Shown: positions 41,819 to 52,128 of the stretch, piece after piece
How the letters are laid out: each line of letters starts with the position of its first letter
How positions within the stretch are numbered: position 1 is the first letter of the stretch
NCBI GenBank assembly: GCA_964548175.1
Contig: CAZJQS010000013.1
Location: 1 to 64,000 of the forward strand
Direction of reading: 5' to 3'
DNA from: JANQPA01 sp964548175
GTDB lineage: Bacteria; Bacteroidota; Bacteroidia; Chitinophagales; Saprospiraceae
DNA length: 64,000 bases
The notes under the pieces: generated by a model
Told to the model about the DNA's origin: nothing
Database searches by the model: none
What the model saw: only the letters and a program-made list of their open reading frames with translations
Program-made: the position numbers and the translations under genes

Positions 41819-43549
41819 TTATTTTTTGTAAAAAAGCTGTTTGTCAAAAGAAAGCAACGTTCTTTTTTTCTCCGGATCAAAATAGCCCGCTTCCAGGCTC
41901 TGACCGCTGTAATCCTCAAAGTATTCGACCCTAATGCGATGGTATCCTTCCTCCAGGAAAACGAGCCCTTTTTTCATTCTTTTACTGTGAGACCCACCGT
42001 TGTCTACTATCAAACGATCATTGATCAACAATCTGGACCCATCATCAGAAATGGTAAAGAAATCGTAAAGTCCTGCCTTTTCAATTTTCACCATTCCGTC
42101 AAACCAGATGGCATAGTGATCATCCTTTTCTGCGATCAGCTCCGGATCAAAAGCTGTAGCAACACCGCTTTTAGTGGGTTCCATCATAGAAAAATCAGGT
42201 AAATCGGTGAAATGACCTTCGAAATATCGATAAGATAACCCATTTGACAAAGTGGAAACCTGAACTTCCTGAGCTGCCAATGGCGATAGTTTTTCAAAAA
42301 ATTGCCGGTAGGTTCGACTTCTCGCCTGGTTGTCTTTTGTGAAAAAACGAGCTTTAAACGTACAGCTTTCCTCAATCATTATCGGCTCGGAATAAAGGGC
42401 GGAGGAAGCTCCCGGCTCCTGACCATCCAAGGTGTATCTGACGGACAGCTCAGGATAGTTGTGCTTCAATTCCACCATCATGCGATCGCCGAAAACGGTG
42501 TCTTCAGGAAATTCGAGGTTTAAACTGATCTCTTCAAGGTTAAATCGATAAGTCAGTTCCGTGCGGTCGCGCATAGCATCTGCAATATGAAAAAGGACAT
42601 GCGGCGGATCATACTCGTTAGGATTCATCTGAATGTCCATCACCGTGTAGCTGTGTTTGGAGGTAATAACCGGAGACACTCTAAAAGGGTTGAATTCCGG
42701 TTCTTCAATTTGATTGATCCCGGAAAATTGGAGTTCTACAGCGTCAAAATCCATTAGATTCGGTCTTCTACAAACTTCGCCATAATGCTGATCACCGGTG
42801 AAAAAAAACACCTTTTCAAGCTGCTGCCGGCGAATCAGTTCAAACAAACGGCGGCGGGCATCCGGGAAGAAATCCCAAGTTTCAGAGCCCGCTTCTTTGG
42901 GTAACAATATCTGAAATCCGGAGACGATGATCCTGAGGTCGGCTTCTGCTTTCAATTGCTCCCCCAGCCACTTCCATTGCTGCTCCCCTAAAACATCGCC
43001 GTTACTATTGGGAGCATTCCTGTTGTAACGAACGTCCAGCATAATGATCTGAAGTTGCTTGTCTTCCACAGAAAAGGTTCGGGCATAGTAAATTCCATCC
43101 TGCTCAGCCGGAATTTGATCTTCCAATCTCCAGAACCTTCTAAACAAATCCTTGCTAAAAGCTTTCAAAGGATATTCCTTTCCGGCATCATTATAGCCAA
43201 AATCGTGATCATCCCAGGTGGCCATGAAATCATAGTTTTTTCTCAGCTCCTGAAAGGCGGGTTTTTGTTCCAAAGCCTGGTAACATTTCTCCAGAAAGGA
43301 AGGATCATCCTTGGTATCAGCATACACGTTATCCCCAACCCATATACACAAATCCGGATCGGTTTCCAGATATTTCACCAAGGCAGGCGCCGGTTCAAAC
43401 TGTCGATGGCAACCCAGTACCGCAATGCGAAATACTCCATCCCGCTTAGGCCCGATCTGTGCTTTTAATGCGCTTAAATAGAGAAAGAAAAAGATGGAAA
43501 TAAATAACAGGCTGCTATTTTTTGATGTCATCATTGATGGCTTATTCAT
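41819..43549 (-). CDS. Secreted PhoD-like phosphatase with a chitobiase-like domain and PA14
   Basis: I start at the ATG at 43549, which overlaps the stop of the gene before by 8 bases (576 residues); ATGs at 43534 and 43531 also precede the signal peptide (FISIFFFLYLSALKAQ). The phosphatase domain shows LGCHRQ, WVGDNVYAD, MATWDDHDFGYNDAG and FFFTGDQHYGEV, the metal sites of PhoD-type enzymes. It is followed by a beta-sandwich like the chitobiase C-terminal domain (VRYTLDGQEPGASSALYSEP) and a PA14 carbohydrate-binding domain (SDDGSRLLINDRLIVDNGG). The order enzyme - CHB_HEX-like - PA14 is shared with the gene before it. It is likely an exported enzyme that binds glycans while cutting phosphate esters. 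Confidence 0.87.
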   Translation of the reverse strand: MNKPSMMTSKNSSLLFISIFFFLYLSALKAQIGPKRDGVFRIAVLGCHRQFEPAPALVKYLETDPDLCIWVGDNVYADTKDDPSFLEKCYQALEQKPAFQELRKNYDFMATWDDHDFGYNDAGKEYPLKAFSKDLFRRFWRLEDQIPAEQDGIYYARTFSVEDKQLQIIMLDVRYNRNAPNSNGDVLGEQQWKWLGEQLKAEADLRIIVSGFQILLPKEAGSETWDFFPDARRRLFELIRRQQLEKVFFFTGDQHYGEVCRRPNLMDFDAVELQFSGINQIEEPEFNPFRVSPVITSKHSYTVMDIQMNPNEYDPPHVLFHIADAMRDRTELTYRFNLEEISLNLEFPEDTVFGDRMMVELKHNYPELSVRYTLDGQEPGASSALYSEPIMIEESCTFKARFFTKDNQARSRTYRQFFEKLSPLAAQEVQVSTLSNGLSYRYFEGHFTDLPDFSMMEPTKSGVATAFDPELIAEKDDHYAIWFDGMVKIEKAGLYDFFTISDDGSRLLINDRLIVDNGGSHSKRMKKGLVFLEEGYHRIRVEYFEDYSGQSLEAGYFDPEKKRTLLSFDKQLFYKK

Positions 43550-45458
43550 GAAATAATTGATCGAAAGGAACTTCTTTTTGGTTTTCTTCAGAAGGCGCTT
43601 GAATGAAAAGTTGAAGAGCTTCTCCGAGGTAATCTTCAAAATAGGCAATTCGGATCGGATGCATGCCTTTTTTCAGCGCCACATAACCGGATCGCTGACG
43701 GGCGCTGTGCGAGCCATCATTGTCTACAACCAGTTCATCATGCAAATAAACCTGACTACCGTCATCTGAACGGATATAAAAGGTGTAAATTCCGTCTTCC
43801 GGTACTTCGATGAAGCCTTCGAATTCAAAAGCATAATGATCCTCGCGTTCGGAAAGGCCTTCTACATCGAAGTTCAGGCTTATTCCTTCTTTTTTAGGTT
43901 TTAACGTAGAAAAATCGGGTAGTATCTTATATTCCCCTTCGTAATAAGCGTATTTCAATCCCTTTTTGGCCTTTTTGACCCTGACCGGCTCTAGGGGCAC
44001 GACTTTTTTATAGGTTTTCTCTAAAGAAGCAGTGGCATTTTCTGCTTCATCGAATAAGCTCACCTTTAGGGTAGCAGACTGGCTGAGGGAAATGGGGCCT
44101 GAATATTCAGGCGAATTTTTATTAGGTTCTTTTCCATGCAGGGTATATCGCAAAGTCATATTTTGAAAATCATGCTCAACGCTGACTTCATGCTGATCGG
44201 TAAATACATCGCGGGCGGTAAAAGTGATTTTTTCTTTCTGCAGGACTTTTGGAAACAAATAAACGCCTTCCAGCGAAAAGGGCGGAGTCAGCGGTTCCAC
44301 TTTATAGCCGATGGTGTAATCCATTTCTACAGGATCTATTCTTTCCCAGGGAATATCTCCGGTGCTTTCCCAGTTGAGGATCACCTGCTCAATGCTTTCC
44401 GGAGCAATACGCAGATCCATTGCGCTCCGGTCAAAATTCAAATGATGGTTGTGATAGATGCGACCGGTGAAATAGATGGTATCGGGACCATCGTTTCGAA
44501 TATTGAGAAACATTTTACCTGCAGTCTGGTCGCTGTTAAAGGTAGTCAGGCTATTAAAATTAAGGGCCTCTATCAAGGCCCCGGCCTTGGCAGCGCTGTT
44601 TTCGGTGACGATATCATGATCGACTAAGCCGTCTAATTTCAAGTTGATCACTTTGGGGCCATTATCGGTCATAGTTATCCAGGTGACGTGATCAAACTGG
44701 CCGAATCTGGGGCCCAGCAGCCGGCTCCCTCCCCCTGTTGTGGCCAGGACATAATAATTGCGATCCCGGCGAAGAGCTTGCATGTACCTGTGGTAATGTC
44801 CCGCAAAAACGGTGTAAGGGCGGTCTTTCAGAAGCTGCTCAATGCGATCGAAGCCGTTAAATTCCCTGTATTGCCAGATCGGATGATGCATAAAAAGGAA
44901 AGTCCACCTAACCTCCTCATTTTCCTGCAAGGCTTTTTCGAAATACTGCAACTGGTCTTCGCTAAACATGACTCCATCGCCGTCATTAGAATCGAAAGCC
45001 AGGAACAGCACATTTTTGTAGGTAAAATGATAATAAGACCTGCCGTACCGGTTCAGCCATTCCTGGCGCATAACGTCATTAGAAATATCGTGATTGCCGG
45101 GAACGTAGAAAAAGCGCATTCCGAGTGGGTCCAGAAGGCTATCGAATTCCGCCCATTGCCGATCTATCTCTTCCTTTTCCTCGGTATAGCCTTCGATCAG
45201 GTCGCCGACGCTCATGACGAATTCAGGCATCAGCAAGTTGAGCCGGTTCACTGCTCTTCCAAAAACGCCGGGGCGATGCCCGCCCGTCCGATCGCTGACT
45301 ACAGCAAACTGAAAGTTGTCCGCATCATTTTCAAAAGATCTTCCGGTCCATGGCTTCAAATGGGTGTTCACGCTGGACTGAAACTCATTTTCCTGAGCTG
45401 AAACTATAAGGTTAAATAAGAGAACCAGCAAAATCAGGCAAACTTTTTCCCTATTCAT
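43542..45458 (-). CDS. Secreted metallophosphoesterase with a chitobiase-like domain and PA14
   Basis: The 638-residue protein has a signal peptide (1-21, IVSAQ). The calcineurin-like domain (48-260) shows VSDRTGGHRPG, SVGDLIEG, VPGNHDIS, FLFMHHPIW and FAGHYHRY. The usual DxH of motif I reads D-R-T with a histidine three residues later, which may be a family variant. The middle (about 430-490, LRYTLHGKEPNKNSPEYSGP) resembles the chitobiase C-terminal domain, and residues 510-625 are a PA14 domain (SDDGSQVYLHDELVVDNDG). It is the first gene of a three-gene operon with a PhoD-like enzyme and a permease, and it overlaps the next gene by 8 bases, which suggests translational coupling. Substrate unknown; polyphosphate, phospholipid or glycan phosphodiester are possible. 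Confidence 0.87.
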   Translation of the reverse strand: MNREKVCLILLVLLFNLIVSAQENEFQSSVNTHLKPWTGRSFENDADNFQFAVVSDRTGGHRPGVFGRAVNRLNLLMPEFVMSVGDLIEGYTEEKEEIDRQWAEFDSLLDPLGMRFFYVPGNHDISNDVMRQEWLNRYGRSYYHFTYKNVLFLAFDSNDGDGVMFSEDQLQYFEKALQENEEVRWTFLFMHHPIWQYREFNGFDRIEQLLKDRPYTVFAGHYHRYMQALRRDRNYYVLATTGGGSRLLGPRFGQFDHVTWITMTDNGPKVINLKLDGLVDHDIVTENSAAKAGALIEALNFNSLTTFNSDQTAGKMFLNIRNDGPDTIYFTGRIYHNHHLNFDRSAMDLRIAPESIEQVILNWESTGDIPWERIDPVEMDYTIGYKVEPLTPPFSLEGVYLFPKVLQKEKITFTARDVFTDQHEVSVEHDFQNMTLRYTLHGKEPNKNSPEYSGPISLSQSATLKVSLFDEAENATASLEKTYKKVVPLEPVRVKKAKKGLKYAYYEGEYKILPDFSTLKPKKEGISLNFDVEGLSEREDHYAFEFEGFIEVPEDGIYTFYIRSDDGSQVYLHDELVVDNDGSHSARQRSGYVALKKGMHPIRIAYFEDYLGEALQLFIQAPSEENQKEVPFDQLFHE

Positions 45459-45498
45459 AGGAGTAAATAATTAATGGTTTATGCTTAAAAATCCAGCT

Positions 45499-45530
45499 TA
45501 AACATAGCCAATTTGTGATTTTTCCAGAAA
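45499..45530 (-). promoter_or_regulatory. Possible promoter of the phosphoesterase operon
   Basis: On the minus strand TATGTTTA (45506-45499) lies 20 bases after TTTC (45530-45527), a partial match to TTTG-N20-TAnnTTTG. It is 41 bases before the start codon. Two mismatches make this only suggestive. Confidence 0.25.
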
Positions 45531-45614
45531 CACAATCTGAAGATTTACAATTGTTTAATAATCAATTTACAAGCATTGAATACCTTGCTGAACAATCAAG
45601 AAAAGTTCAACACT

Positions 45615-48600
45615 ATGAAAAGTCAATCGCGCTGGCTCACCTTTTCCATTATTTTCATTTTATTCAACTGTAATTTATCCCAACCGGACGAAGCGACTTC
45701 TCCTTTATTTGTTTTACAGGAATCCGAACAAACCGGCGTGCATTTTTCCAATAAAATTTTTGAGACGACCGACCTGAACATCATCAATTTTGAATACCTC
45801 TACAACGGCGCCGGTATTGGTGCAGGAGATTTTAACAATGACGGGCTTATAGATCTGTATTTTGCCGGAAATATGGTGGAAGGGAAACTCTATGTAAATA
45901 AAGGAAACTTTAAATTTGAAGACATTACCCCTTCCTCAGGAATCCAAACCAACGGCAAATGGGGAACCGGCGTCTCCTTAGTTGATCTCAACTCAGACGG
46001 GCTGCCGGATCTTTACCTCTGTTTCGCAGGCCCCTACGGCCCGGAACAACGAAAAAACCTGCTCTACATCAATAACGGCGATCTGACTTTTTCTGAAAAA
46101 GCCGCCGAATATGGCTTAGACATCAGCAGCCACTCCACCCAGGCCGCGTTTTTGGATTACGACCGGGATGGTGATCTGGACCTTTACCTTCTGAATAACA
46201 TTACCGAAGAAATCGGCCCCAATGTAATCAGAAAGAAAAAGGTCAATGGGGAGCATCCTAACACCGATCAACTTTATCGCAATGAAAACGGATATTTTAT
46301 CAACGTATCCAAAGAAGCAGGTATTCTCATAGAAGGATACGGCTTAGGCCTGGCCGTCGGAGACCTCAACCAGGACAATTGGCCTGATATATTTGTGTCA
46401 AATGACTACTTATCCAACGACTTGCTTTACATCAATAATGGAAACGGCACATTTACCGATAGAGCCGCTGATTTTTTTAAACACACCAGTTATTCTTCTA
46501 TGGGATGTGATCTGGCGGACTTCAACAATGATGGGCGACTGGATATTGTTGCCGTAGATATGCTTCCACCGGATAACAAAAGGCGGAAATTGATGTTGGG
46601 CAGCATCAATTACCATCGATTTCGCTCTGAGCTGCTCACCGGCTATTCCCCGCAATACATGCGAAATACACTGCAACTCAATCAGGGGCCATCTCCTGAT
46701 GGTGGTGGCTGGATTTTTAGTGAGATCGGGCAGCTAGCCGGCGTGCACAGCACGGATTGGAGCTGGAGTCCATTGCTGGAGGACCTGGATAATGATGGCT
46801 TCCGGGATCTGGTTGTCACCAATGGCTATCCCAGGGACATCACAAATCTGGATTTTGCTTCTTATAAAGCTAATGTTCTAATAAACAAACAATACAATGA
46901 AACGGTATTGCTCGACCTTATCAAAGCGGTTAATGAAGTTGATGGCGCTTACCTCCCCAATTTTGTGTTCCAAAACCAGGGTAACCTGACTTTCTCAGAC
47001 CGATCCTCCGATTGGGGCTTTGATCAACCCTCATATTCTCATGGTGCAGTACTTGCTGACCTTGACAATGACGGCGATCTGGATTACGTTACCAACAACT
47101 CCTATGATAAGGTCTTTATTTATGAGAACACAGCCAGACAACAAACCTCCAATCATTATCTACAGGTAACGCTTCAAGGACCGGCGGGCAATCTTAATGG
47201 ATTAGGAGCAAAAATCTGGGCCCATTCCGATTCGTTAAGTCTATTTCATGAACATTATCCCTTTCGCGGCTTTCAGTCCACCCTCTCTCCTGTTGCTCAT
47301 TTTGGATTAGGGAACAAGGACAAAGTCGATTCCCTTGTCATTCAGTGGCCTGATGAAACAAGGCAGGTCATTTATGACGTTCAGGTCGATCAAAACCTAA
47401 AAGTTGCCTATACCCCCGCGTTGCTTTAGAAAACGGGGAAAACTATGAAGAAATTATTGACGCCTTCTTCTTTGACGCTGATCAGGATGGGGATCAGGAC
47501 CTGTACCTGGTCTGCGGAAGCAGTGAATTTGAAGTCGGTTCCCCTTATTATCAAGATCAACTTTGGATCAATCAGGGTAACGGACAATTTTCCTTACAAA
47601 AAGACAGGTTACCGGAAATGTACACCAGCACCTCTTGTGTAGCGCCGGTGGATATGGATAAAGACGGGGATTTGGACCTTTTTATCGGAGGGCGTGTTTT
47701 ACCTGGCAAGTATCCGGAAGCTCCTCGCAGCTACGTGCTCGAAAATGTGAACGGCTATTTTAAGGAGGTAACAGCATCCTGCTGTCCCGAATTAATACAG
47801 CCCGGCATGGTAACCGATGCCCTTTGGATGGATTACGACCATGACGGTTGGGAGGATCTCATTCTGTGCGGTGAATGGCTTCCTGTAAGATTTTTTAAAA
47901 ATGAACAAGGAAAGCTGAAGGAAATCACCCTAAATACAGGATTATCCCATACTGTCGGCTGGTGGAACACGCTTCACCTTACAGATGTCGATCAGGATGG
48001 AGATCAGGACCTGATAGGCGGAAATCTGGGGCTCAACAGCCCATATCATACAAGCCAGGAAAGACCGGTAAGTTTATTTACAGGTGACTTTGACGGAAAC
48101 GGACTAAATGATCCCTTGATTTTTTATTATTTAAAAAATCAGCAAGTACCCGCAGCTCTAAGGGATGATCTGCTAAAATGGATTTATCCTCTTAGAAAAA
48201 CATTTCCGGACTACCACAGCTATGCTTTGGCTGAATGGGATGATTTTTTCCCTGATAAAGAAACTCAAAGAATAGAAGCTGATTTATTCGAAAGTTGTTG
48301 GTTTGAAAATATGGGGAATGGTCAATTTACCATTCACCCTCTTCCGATGGAAGCACAAATGGCGCCTATATTTGCTATCTTATCATCCGATTTTAACGGA
48401 GACGGAAAAATCGACCTCCTCATAAGCGGCAATACTCATGCCCCGGATCCGGTCACCGGCCGGTATGACGCTTTTAATGGTTTGCTATTGATTGGGGAGG
48501 ACGAGCAGTCATTCCAACCGCAATCCCTGCAGCGCAGCGGTTTTTACCTGCCGGGAGAAGGCCGTGATCTGCAATTGGTCCATACAGCTGACGGGAAAAA

Positions 48601-48697
48601 ACTGATCCTGGCTTTTCAAAATAACGGTCAATTAAAGGTTTTTGAAAAAAACTCAACGGAGCAATACCAGCTTTCCACTCTTGGTTCTGGACATTAA
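45615..48697 (+). pseudogene. FG-GAP/CRTAC1-type surface lipoprotein gene broken by frameshift
   Basis: The ATG at 45615 opens a lipoprotein signal (SIIFILFNC). FG-GAP/VCBS repeats follow (NNDGLIDLYFAGN, DRDGDLDLYLLNN, NNDGRLDIVAVD, DNDGDLDYVTNN) and then an ASPIC/UnbV domain up to LKVAYTPALL and the stop at 47429. The coding continues in the -1 frame from about 47402: VALENGENYEEIIDAFFFDA, the repeat DADQDGDQDLYLVCGS, and the frame opened by ATG 47618, up to 48697. The second part has no signal or natural start, so the two halves were one gene. Intact relatives, as I remember them, have roughly 130-150 more residues between the UnbV domain and this part, so a deletion may have caused the frameshift. 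CRTAC1 proteins usually go with SusC/SusD pairs. Confidence 0.82.
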
Positions 48698-50440
48698 ATC
48701 TCCCTGGCCATCGACACATTGTAATTCCATGGTCCAGAAATACGCTCCGGCAGCTAAAAACCCTGTAGGCAGATTCAGGAACTGATCCCCAGAAAAGGTC
48801 CCGGCCTTACGACCGGCGGCATCCCAGAGGGTTAGCGAAACAGCCGTGACCTGATCGGAAAGTATGAATGATAAATTACCCGTATGGGAGGAAGCGATTA
48901 ATTGCGGCGAGCTAACCTTTCCCGTGCAAGCACATTCTTTTAGCGTCACTTTATAGTTGATTTCCGTTTCATTACAGAATTGCCGGCTGACCACCCGGTA
49001 TTCACCGGCCCGGCTGACCCTTTTCTGAAAAGCCGTCGATCCATCTTGCCATTCGTAAGACAAAGCGCCCGGAAGGCCGGTTAACTCGATCTCTTCTCCT
49101 GTACACAACACGGTATCCCGATCAAGTATGAACGGACCAGGCGGCCCACAAGGTTCAACACGAACATCATCGATATAGTAATATACCTTTGGTTCTTCTG
49201 CGATATTGATCAACTGTCTGTTTTGATTTTCATCATCTGTAAAGGAGCCGAGTAAAAGGTATTCTTCCCCGCCTTCGGCAATAAAAGTTCCATGTATGTT
49301 TGTCCAGTCCGTTTGATTGGTCAGGAAATTTCCTCTTTGACGGGTAAGCTGAAGGTTTTGTCCTAACTTGAATACGCTGCCGATCTTATGGTCAGAATTG
49401 ATCCTGAAGTAGTACCGCTCAAAAAAGGAGTTTTTCATCATTCCCTCGTCCTGGAAAAAACCGCCGGAAAGGGCAAAAGCAGAACGCTGACCGCCGCCCC
49501 GAAGGGTGAAGTCGTAGTTTTGAGCAAGGCCGGTGCCCAACAGTTCATCCTGCCAGTCGGTGAGCTGTGTCTGATACTGGGGATCTTCCCAAATCGGATT
49601 AATCTCAAGGCCGTCATTGAGGTAGCGCTCGCGTTTAAGCTGAGCCAGCGTGGGTGCGTCTAACACGTCGATCGTATTGATTGGACTGGAAGAACCTGCA
49701 TAAGCATTCAGACTCACCTGGATGTTTTCGTTAAATTTACCTCTTTTGGTGGTAATCAATACTACACCGTTGGCTGCCCGAAGCCCGTAGATAGCAGAGG
49801 TGGAAGCGTCCTTCAATACCTCTATAGATTCAATATCGTTGGGGTTGATGTCATTGATCCCTCCGGAAGGAACGCCGTCGATAACGATCAGCGGATCGGC
49901 ATTGTTGACCGTGCCAGTACCCCGGATGCGGATGGAACCACCATCCCCGGGAGCTCCTCCGTTTCTGACAACCTGAACGCCCGCCGCGCGTCCCTGTAAA
50001 GCCTGAGAGGCCCCTGCAACAGGAAGATTCTGTACGTCTTCTCCTTTTACAGAAGAAACGGAGCCCGTGATTTCCCCTTTCTCTTGTGTTCCATATCCAA
50101 CAACTACAATTTGATTCAAACCAACGGCCCCGGTCGTCATCTCCACGTTCAAAACCGTCTGGGCGCCGACCTAGCGTTCCACCGGCGCATATCCGACATA
50201 GGAAAAGCGCAATACAGATTCCTGAGAGGGCACTTCAATAGCGTAATTTCCCTCAAAATCCGTGACCGTCCCCGTTGCACTTTCCAATAATAGTATTGAA
50301 ACTCCGATAAGTGGATCGCCCGTTTCTGCCTCAGTTACCTTTCCGGTAACGGTAACGGTAACCTGGCTAAAGGCAGCACTCCAACCTAGCAACAGTAGCA
50401 GAGTAGTCAATACCTTAAAATAGGTAAATAAAATTTTCAT
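48653..50440 (-). pseudogene. Broken SusC gene fused to the tail of a T9SS surface protein
   Basis: From the ATG at 50440 the frame reads a signal peptide (AAFSQ), a regulatory-like domain (VTGKVTEAETGDPLIGVSIL) and then an in-frame TAG (50171-50173) after GYAPVER. Reading continues in the same frame with VGAQTVLNVEM, the SusC plug (VVVGYGTQEKGEITGSV, VLKDASTSAIYGLRAANGV) and the first barrel strands. Near 49,310 (LTNQTDWTNIHGTF) the sequence switches to a different protein type: IAEGGEEYLLLGSF, YYYIDDVRVEPC, a PKD-like stretch and a C-terminal sorting domain ending SGKLVLLR. The result is a chimera with a premature stop: about 600 barrel residues and any SusD gene are missing. It overlaps the convergent broken lipoprotein gene by 45 bases. 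Confidence 0.85.
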
Positions 50441-50833
50441 AAGGTCAGTTAATTGGTTAAAAAATAAATGCTTCGCTCTTGTTAGAAATACACTAAATAC
50501 ATAAGACCGATTAGCAGTCTCTAAACTTTTAACAAAATTTAACTGAAAGGAAACAAAGAAATGTAAATTGAAATCAGAAGACTTGTTAAGTTATCATTAA
50601 ATCTAAATAATATTTCACAAAACAATCTTTTACAGCATTTTACAAATAAATAAAATGTAACTAAAATTGCCTTTTGAAGGAAAACTACCTACTTTACTAA
50701 TATGAAAATATTGATAAATCTAAGAGGAGAGGTTAAGTAAGTGAGCAAAATTACCTATAAAACATACACCGCCGGTGGCGGTGGCGGTGTATGTTTTATG
50801 AAATAACTTTGGGGTGTGCAAAAAGTAGAAATC
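50441..50833. other. AT-rich leader of the broken SusC gene, plus a hairpin
   Basis: Most of the gap is AT-rich sequence upstream of the broken SusC gene with no clear promoter. ATAAAACATACACCGCC (50757-50773) is perfectly inverted at 50783-50799 around GGTGGCGGT. It is preceded by GGTTAAGTAAGTGAGCAAAA, which resembles the start of the family A elements, and it stands 3' of the alcohol dehydrogenase gene, where it could end transcription. Confidence 0.6.
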
Positions 50834-51925
50834 TTATAATTTGATGCCCACCCGGAATGGATTCCGGGTCAGGGCGAAGTCGAAAGCTTCATTGACCCTG
50901 TCCAGAGAAAAGCCTCCTTTGACAAGTTCTTTTAAAGGAAACCGTTCATAATGCGCTTCCACGAAGTCAACGGCTGTAACCAGATCCTTCTGATTATAAT
51001 TGTGAAGCCCGCGGATAGTAAGCAGATTTCGAACGACATACTCCGCATTAATGCTGAGGTCTTTTTCCGGATAAGTCGCTCCTACCCAGACTGCCGTTCC
51101 GCCGATGTCCAGCAATTGGAGGGTAGTTTCCATGGCAGTAGCCACTCCACTAAATTCCAGTACTTTGTGAATGGGAAGAGGATGGTCGAAGGCTCCGCTC
51201 AGGCTATTTTTGTAGTACTCAACTGTCTGATTGGAGAACAAGCCAAGGTCGGCACTGAAAATTTTGGCCATATTGATCCGCTCCTCGTTAATGTCGACTG
51301 CAATTATTTTATCAGCACCGAAGGCCCGACACATAGCGCATGCGACTATGCCCAACATGCCTACTCCGGAAATAAGGACATTTTTTCCCTGAATGTTTCC
51401 GGCAAGCCTGACAGCCCCCGCAACAGTCGCCACGGCACAGTTAATGATGGCCAACACTTCCAGCGGGATGGCTGTGTTCACTTTCACAATAGGGGTGTTG
51501 CGACGAAGCACTGTATACTCGCTCAAGCCACCGTGTAAGGTGCTTGTCGGCGTTATTTGTTCATGTCCATATTTAAAGAGGTCTTCCCCTTTCTGAGGAA
51601 TACCCATTTCAGCGTATGCTGATAAAGGATCGCTCGCATAAATGGCCCAGGTGATGCGATCATCAATCTGTAAATTTTGGTTTTTCAAATCAAAAGAAGG
51701 ACCTTCGGGGCCCTTGGCGGCTATCCTTCCCACGATTTCATGCCCTAATATCGTTGGCGTCTTTTCTGTCCGCTTACCGGAAAAAGTATTCAAATCGCTT
51801 CTGCATAAAGTGGTGTATTCGTTTCGAACAAGAAGCTCCCCTTCTTTCAAATCAGGAATTTTTTCCTGTCTTACTTCCATGGGGTTTTCTGCAGAAGAAA
51901 ATACGGCTATGGCGCTGGTCTTCAT
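50834..51925 (-). CDS. Zinc-dependent alcohol dehydrogenase resembling phosphonate-catabolism type
   Basis: The 363-residue MDR enzyme has the catalytic zinc ligands C41 (TTLCRSDLNTFSG) and H62/E63 (LGHEIVGR) and the nucleotide loop ISGVGMLGIVACAMCRAFGA. The structural-zinc cysteine cluster of classical enzymes is missing. Phrases such as TPTILGHEIVGR, FKYGHE, LHGGLSEYTVL and INCAVATVAGAVRLAGN fit the dehydrogenase group described as phosphonate-catabolism associated (the TIGR03366 type, from memory). No other phosphonate gene is adjacent. A divergent XRE-cupin regulator starts 203 bases away and probably controls it. Alternatives are other sugar or polyol dehydrogenases. Confidence 0.85.
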   Translation of the reverse strand: MKTSAIAVFSSAENPMEVRQEKIPDLKEGELLVRNEYTTLCRSDLNTFSGKRTEKTPTILGHEIVGRIAAKGPEGPSFDLKNQNLQIDDRITWAIYASDPLSAYAEMGIPQKGEDLFKYGHEQITPTSTLHGGLSEYTVLRRNTPIVKVNTAIPLEVLAIINCAVATVAGAVRLAGNIQGKNVLISGVGMLGIVACAMCRAFGADKIIAVDINEERINMAKIFSADLGLFSNQTVEYYKNSLSGAFDHPLPIHKVLEFSGVATAMETTLQLLDIGGTAVWVGATYPEKDLSINAEYVVRNLLTIRGLHNYNQKDLVTAVDFVEAHYERFPLKELVKGGFSLDRVNEAFDFALTRNPFRVGIKL

Positions 51926-51928
51926 TTT

Positions 51929-51957
51929 CGATTTTTCAATAAAAAAATTAAAAATCG
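51929..51957. promoter_or_regulatory. Inverted repeat directly before the dehydrogenase start
   Basis: CGATTTTT (51929-51936) is inverted as AAAAATCG (51950-51957), three bases upstream of the start codon and in the space shared with the divergent cupin regulator. It could be an operator for that regulator or a leader hairpin. Only eight A/T-rich bases pair, so the support is weak. Confidence 0.25.
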
Positions 51958-52128
51958 CCGTTAATATAAAAACAATACCCGATTCTAGCGTGTATTTTCA
52001 TTTGAAGAAAGTCTTATTTTTCTTTTTTAAATACGTATGAAACTGTGCTATTTTCATTCTGGTAGATTTTTTTTCTTATCGGGCGTACACATTTTCACTA
52101 TATTTAACCTTAATTTGAGCATTAAAAA

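Noticed and set aside
43055..45401. Several plus-strand frames of 137-237 codons
   Set aside because: Antisense to the two phosphoesterases, whose catalytic motifs are clear on the minus strand.
47618..48697. Frame from 47618 considered as an independent gene
   Set aside because: It starts in the middle of an FG-GAP repeat, has no signal peptide, and its upstream coding continues in the same frame.
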